Shown here: positions 60,424-64,000 of the stretch, one piece after another
Layout: every line of letters begins with the position of its first letter
How positions within the stretch are numbered: position 1 is the stretch's first letter
DNA from: Chlorops oryzae
Lineage: Eukaryota; Arthropoda; Insecta; Diptera; Chloropidae
Length of the DNA: 64,000 nucleotides
Reading direction: 5' to 3'
Assembly (NCBI GenBank): GCA_020466095.1
Contig: CM035806.1
Coordinates: 159,707,667 to 159,771,666, forward strand
Notes under the pieces: generated by a model
Told to the model about the DNA's origin: nothing
Seen by the model: the letters and a program-made list of their open reading frames with translations, nothing else
Database searches by the model: none
Position numbers and translations under genes: made by a program

Positions 60424-61207
60424 GTTGATAAAAAAAAATGCGAAAAATGTAATTCAATAAATAGCTAGCTATGAAGAAAATAATAAATATTGAAACATCG
60501 CACTCGCTACTTTCTTGAACCTGACAGTTTGTAAGCGTGCAAGTAAAAAAAATGCTTCTAGCAAATAGGAAGATTGTATTTCTACACGATCCGAATTTTC
60601 TTTAGGCCCCATCTACACGATGCAAGTTTTCGCTTGGCAAGTTTTAGTACTTGTGTGCAAGAACTTGCGTGACCAATCCACACGATGCTAGTAAATTTTA
60701 GCTTGCAGCTTGCCTGAAAGTAATCTAAAGATGACTTGCACGCAAGTGCTTGGGCACATAGCCACACGGCGTTACTAAAAGTTGCTTTTCAGAAGCAATT
60801 TTTTTAGAACATGTAGCTTGCCAGCTTGAAGGTTTTTTCATTCAAGTAGAAGTTCTTGCCGCAAGTTTTCCAGTTGGTATAAAAAATCATATTTTAACCT
60901 AAAATAGCAAAAATGAATAAATAAATAAAGAAAGTTCTAGCAGCGGTGCTCATTTTGGAAGAAATAGAAAATTATAGAAAAAAACTAAAACGAACAATTT
61001 GGGCACGCAAATTCTTTTTTAGAGGAGACAGAAATCCCTTTTATTAGAATTCAATGAAGGACCTATCAAATGAAGGTGAACAATTCAAAGCGCTTCCATT
61101 TCACTGGTTTACCCCCAGAGCTTCCAGAGCAATGAATGCAATTTGTCCTTTATAACCAGCTTTTCCAAATTAGTTTTTTCGGCAATGGCTTCGTAAGCTG
61201 CCTCTTT

Positions 61208-61600
61208 TTATACCTTTTCCGAAGGAAAGGGTATATTAAGTTTGGCACGGAGTATGTAACATACCCTCTAACGGTTAAAATTTGACCATGACCACCATTC
61301 GCGAAATTCGGAAAAATTTTATTTTCACTTTTTTGAATTGAGGATTTCGCAGCTAGACAAAATGTCCTCTAACGGTTAAAATTTGACCATGCCCACCATC
61401 CGCGAAAATTTTGTGCTTAATAATAATCTCGAGTTTGAGAAGCTTAATCGAAATACAGATAAGGTAAAAATAGATATCCAAGCTAGAACAACGAAAACAG
61501 CAGGAATTTTTGTTATGGTAATGTTTTAACATATTTTAGGCTGAGGAAAAGGTACATATGTGTGCAGTCGGCTTAGCCGATGTAAACTTTTTTACTTGTT
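61208..61600 (+). mobile_element. DINE-type repeat nested in Harbinger copy B
   Basis: Same ends and same insertion point as in copy A, but with fewer 101-bp units (one full plus a partial). This fits duplication of the whole composite followed by repeat-number change. Confidence 0.75.
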
Positions 61601-62294
61601 TTTGTAGTCCATGTGTGACTTTGCCACAAGCACTCATTTTGCTGGTATTCTTCAGTAATTATTTCAATTTGCTCCTCTGACACAGCCATGTTGATAAAAA
61701 AAAAATGCGAAAAATTTAATTCAAGAAATAGCTAGCTATGAAGAAAATAATAAATGTTGAAACATCGCACTCGCTACTTTCTTGAACCTGACAGTTTGTA
61801 AGCGTGCAAGTAAAAAAAATGCTTCTAGCAAATTGGAAGATTGTATTTCTACACGATCCGAATTTTCTTTAGGCAAGTTCTTGCATGGAAGTCTTGAAAA
61901 ACCTGCCGCAAGTCCTTGCAAGCATTCTACACGACGCAATCTCCTTGCCAAGTACTTGCAGAAGTGACTTGCCAAGTGAAAACTTGCATCGTGTAGATGG
62001 GGCCTTAGGCAAGTTCTTGCATGGAAGTCTTGAAAAACCTGCCGCAAGTCCTTGCAAGCATTCTACACGATGCAATCTCCTTGCCAAGTACTTGCAGAAG
62101 TGACTTGCCAAGTGAAAACTTGCATCGTGTAGATGGGGCCTTAGGATCAGAAAAAAAAATTAACAAATTGATTTGATTTATATTTTTCCGAACAGAATTC
62201 TTTTTTACTAATCAATTGTTTCATGTGTTATAAATTTATTTATGGAATGGACTAATATTCAAGGCGTTTAACTGACCTCGAAAGCTCAAAAAAA

Positions 62295-62312
62295 ACCGCC
62301 TTCCTTGCGCAC
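62295..62312. repeat. Solo hAT-type terminal fragment
   Basis: CCTTGCGCACGGGCCTG is the inverse of the CAGGCCCGTGCGCAAGG terminus of the MITE at 63,498. No partner end was found nearby. Confidence 0.35.
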
Positions 62313-62800
62313 GGGCCTGGCTTGCATCACACCGAAAATAATCCAAAGGACTCGAACCACAGTGTCGAGTTGGTCAATTGAAATCAACATTTCGGCTGAT
62401 TATTCGACTTTTAAAAACAGCGCGCGAAACTTCAAAGAATAGCTTAAAATGCATTGAGTCTCAGCTGTTTGGATGACTGACCGTTTTCCGTTTATCAGGG
62501 CTGCCATTTATATGCCTAAAAGTATACCAAATACATTTTAATAAACTTCAATACAATTCGTAAAAATTCCATTGAAAATAATTTAAAACTATTTAGCATT
62601 CTCTTAGGCACTTTTCTTGAATATAAAAGCGGCATATGCAGCTTTTCAAAAGTTATATTATTTTGGGTCGTGCGGAAACCATTGCATATGTTGAGGCTAC
62701 TTTTAGGTTACGATCCTAATATACAAAGAAGACGCCAGCCCATTAAATATGATGTAGAAATAGAATCCATTGTTTAGGCTATGATAACTGAATATATATA

Positions 62801-63121
62801 TCGTCGGCTTAAAGTGTAAACCTGCTAAGTCAGGCAAAAAAAACCTTTTTTAATTTCAAATTCAAAATACGGAGAAATTGGTGATGAGTAAAACTGCAAA
62901 GTCTAAATGTGGTCAAAGTTCACAGCTAACACCAACAAGTGACTCCAAGTAGACTTTGTATGGTGCACACAATCGAATTTAGAAGAGACATATAAGAACA
63001 AAATAAACCATCCATATTTTGGGTCTTCTTCCCAAACTTAAAGTCTTGAAAAAAAGTGTTTTTTGTTTGCCCTGTAAAGTTTTGAATTTTTAGTTAGCAG
63101 GTTTACACTTTAAGCCGACGA
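62801..63121. mobile_element. MITE with TCGTCGGCTTAAAGTG ends and TA duplication
   Basis: Termini TCGTCGGCTTAAAGTGTAAA (continuing CCTGCTAA) and the exact inverse ending at 63,121 are flanked by TA on each side. 321 bp, no ORF. Tc1/mariner-class by duplication. Confidence 0.85.
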
Positions 63122-63497
63122 TATGCTGCTATTTGAAATAAAAAACCAGAGCTGTGAACAAAATTTGAGTAGATCCAGGAGAGGTACTCCTAGGGGCTGT
63201 CAGATTTGCACAGTTTTTTGCTCATGTTCATTTGTTTTAAATCGATTATGTTTTGAAGATGAAGCTAACACACAAAAGTAAAAGTAGTGGTCTATGGCGG
63301 GTACCACAAGAGGTGGACCAATTTGGATGAATTTTAGTTTATATCTAAAAATGACATGGTCCGTCCATATATTGCGTCATCAAACGGTGGAAAGGGGCAT
63401 CTCGCGAATACTTCCGCTTGTTGATGAGGGGGAAGGGGGCGTCAATTTGCAATGATCACGTCATCATCTCTATCTTATCAGAAAACATGGTAAAACT

Positions 63498-63755
63498 CAG
63501 GCCCGTGCGCAAGGGGTGAGTTTGGGGGTTCAAATCTCCCCCTATAGACGGTTTGAACTTGTTTTTACCCGGTATTTCAAGAAATTTCTTGAGGGCATAG
63601 CTGGTATATTCATGTTTCCAACATTTCTTGTGAAAAAAAATTTAACATACAGAATTGGGCCTCTTAGGATTTGATAAGTAGCACAGTGTAACGTAACAAT
63701 AACATACATAATTGAGTTTAAAGCCCCCCTTGAGTGATTCCTGCGCATGGGCCTG
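63498..63755. mobile_element. hAT-like MITE with CAGGCCCGTGCGCAAGG ends
   Basis: The left CAGGCCCGTGCGCAAGGGG and the right end (inverse) CAGGCCCATGCGCAGGAATC are imperfect inverse repeats followed by C/G runs. Flanks GTAAAACT and GTAAATAT agree at 6 of 8 bases. 258 bp, no transposase. Confidence 0.65.
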
Positions 63756-63763
63756 GTAAATAT

Positions 63764-64000
63764 AATATATATTTTGAAGAAATCAAATTTCTATTTACTT
63801 GTGAAATAATAAAGGGCTTAAAGATGATGTCAATGGAGGGGTGCTGGAGGTGTCGGGGGTGCTGGACGATGAAGATTGATGATAAGGGTGACGGGGGGTC
63901 TAAAATGGTTAAAAACATGCTGACGTAATAAATGGACGGCACCTTAGAAATAAACAAGAAGACATAAAAAATTTCTATCAGCAACTATAAATAATCTCAC
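63764..64000. other. Right edge, nothing recognised
   Basis: Short open frames and a GGTG-rich patch only; no gene or repeat supported. Confidence 0.4.

Larger units (their letters stand above)
59142..62140. mobile_element. PIF/Harbinger-like element, tandemly duplicated composite
   Basis: Left end GGCCCCATCTACACGATGCA (59,142) and right end TGCATCGTGTAGATGGGGCC (62,140) are inverse complements for about 35-40 bases, with TTA on both outer flanks. Inside, copy A (59,142-60,604) and copy B (60,605-61,870) are near-identical and head-to-tail. A 136-bp right-end unit is itself duplicated (61,872-62,007 and 62,008-62,143). TTA also marks the A/B junction. Each copy holds remnants of the two genes typical of Harbinger elements, and a nested DINE. 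Confidence 0.85.

Noticed and set aside
61736..62111. ORFs with CLQGLAAGFSRLPCKN on the minus strand
   Set aside because: Translation of the duplicated 136-bp terminal unit.

Overview
The window is nuclear DNA of a higher (brachyceran) fly. Supporting this are short phase-0 introns with GTAAGT/GTGAGT donors, fly-type Kozak starts, TATA plus TCAGT-type initiators, retinin-domain cuticle-type proteins, long AT-rich intergenic DNA, and many DINE-1/Helentron-type repeats that open with a TATACC...GGGTATA hairpin and close with ...CTTACTTGT. The genus cannot be fixed from sequence alone; an acalyptrate fly (drosophilid or tephritid type) is the best guess.

Layout. (1) 1-~7.3 kb, minus strand: the 3' part of a muscle-type Ig/Fn3 protein gene that runs off the left edge. 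It has two firm exons, a likely 90-nt in-frame cassette exon, and weaker candidate exons. (2) 7.3-17 kb: non-coding, with old mobile elements. (3) 17.1-24.05 kb, plus strand: a complete nine-exon SESTD1-like gene (SEC14-like domain plus spectrin-type repeats, 1107 aa by my splice model), with a MITE in intron 1 and a DINE split by a hAT MITE in intron 4. (4) 24.4-28.1 kb: three copies of one MITE family, then a tRNA-like SINE head with microsatellites. (5) 29.4-36.2 kb: two small minus-strand retinin-domain secreted genes, each with a TATA promoter and an intron inside the signal peptide. Between them lie nested hAT elements and a 19-bp minisatellite. (6) 36.8-52 kb: gene-poor and repeat-dense. 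It holds a 1.1-kb near-perfect palindrome, a roughly 600-bp octamer satellite, a MULE-like MITE, a 162-bp foldback, a decayed hAT transposon with perfect 8-bp target duplications, and two SINE copies. (7) 53.2-57.0 kb: two plus-strand secreted-protein genes, one unrecognised with a His9 tract and one Pro/Ala-rich. The first is bracketed by inverted 1.3-kb DINE copies. (8) 59.1-62.1 kb: a tandemly duplicated PIF/Harbinger-like element with remnants of both Harbinger genes, each copy carrying a nested DINE. (9) 62.8-64 kb: two more MITEs and no gene.

Biologically there are three gene groups: a sarcomeric/cytoskeletal protein, a cytosolic lipid-binding/spectrin scaffold, and a loose cluster of four small secreted, probably cuticular proteins. 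All four share the design of a tiny first coding exon, a phase-0 intron in the signal peptide, and a single main exon. I found no operon, CRISPR array, phage or bacterial system. The most unusual content is transposon architecture: nesting, palindromes and tandem duplication. No searches were run, so family names rest on recognised motifs.
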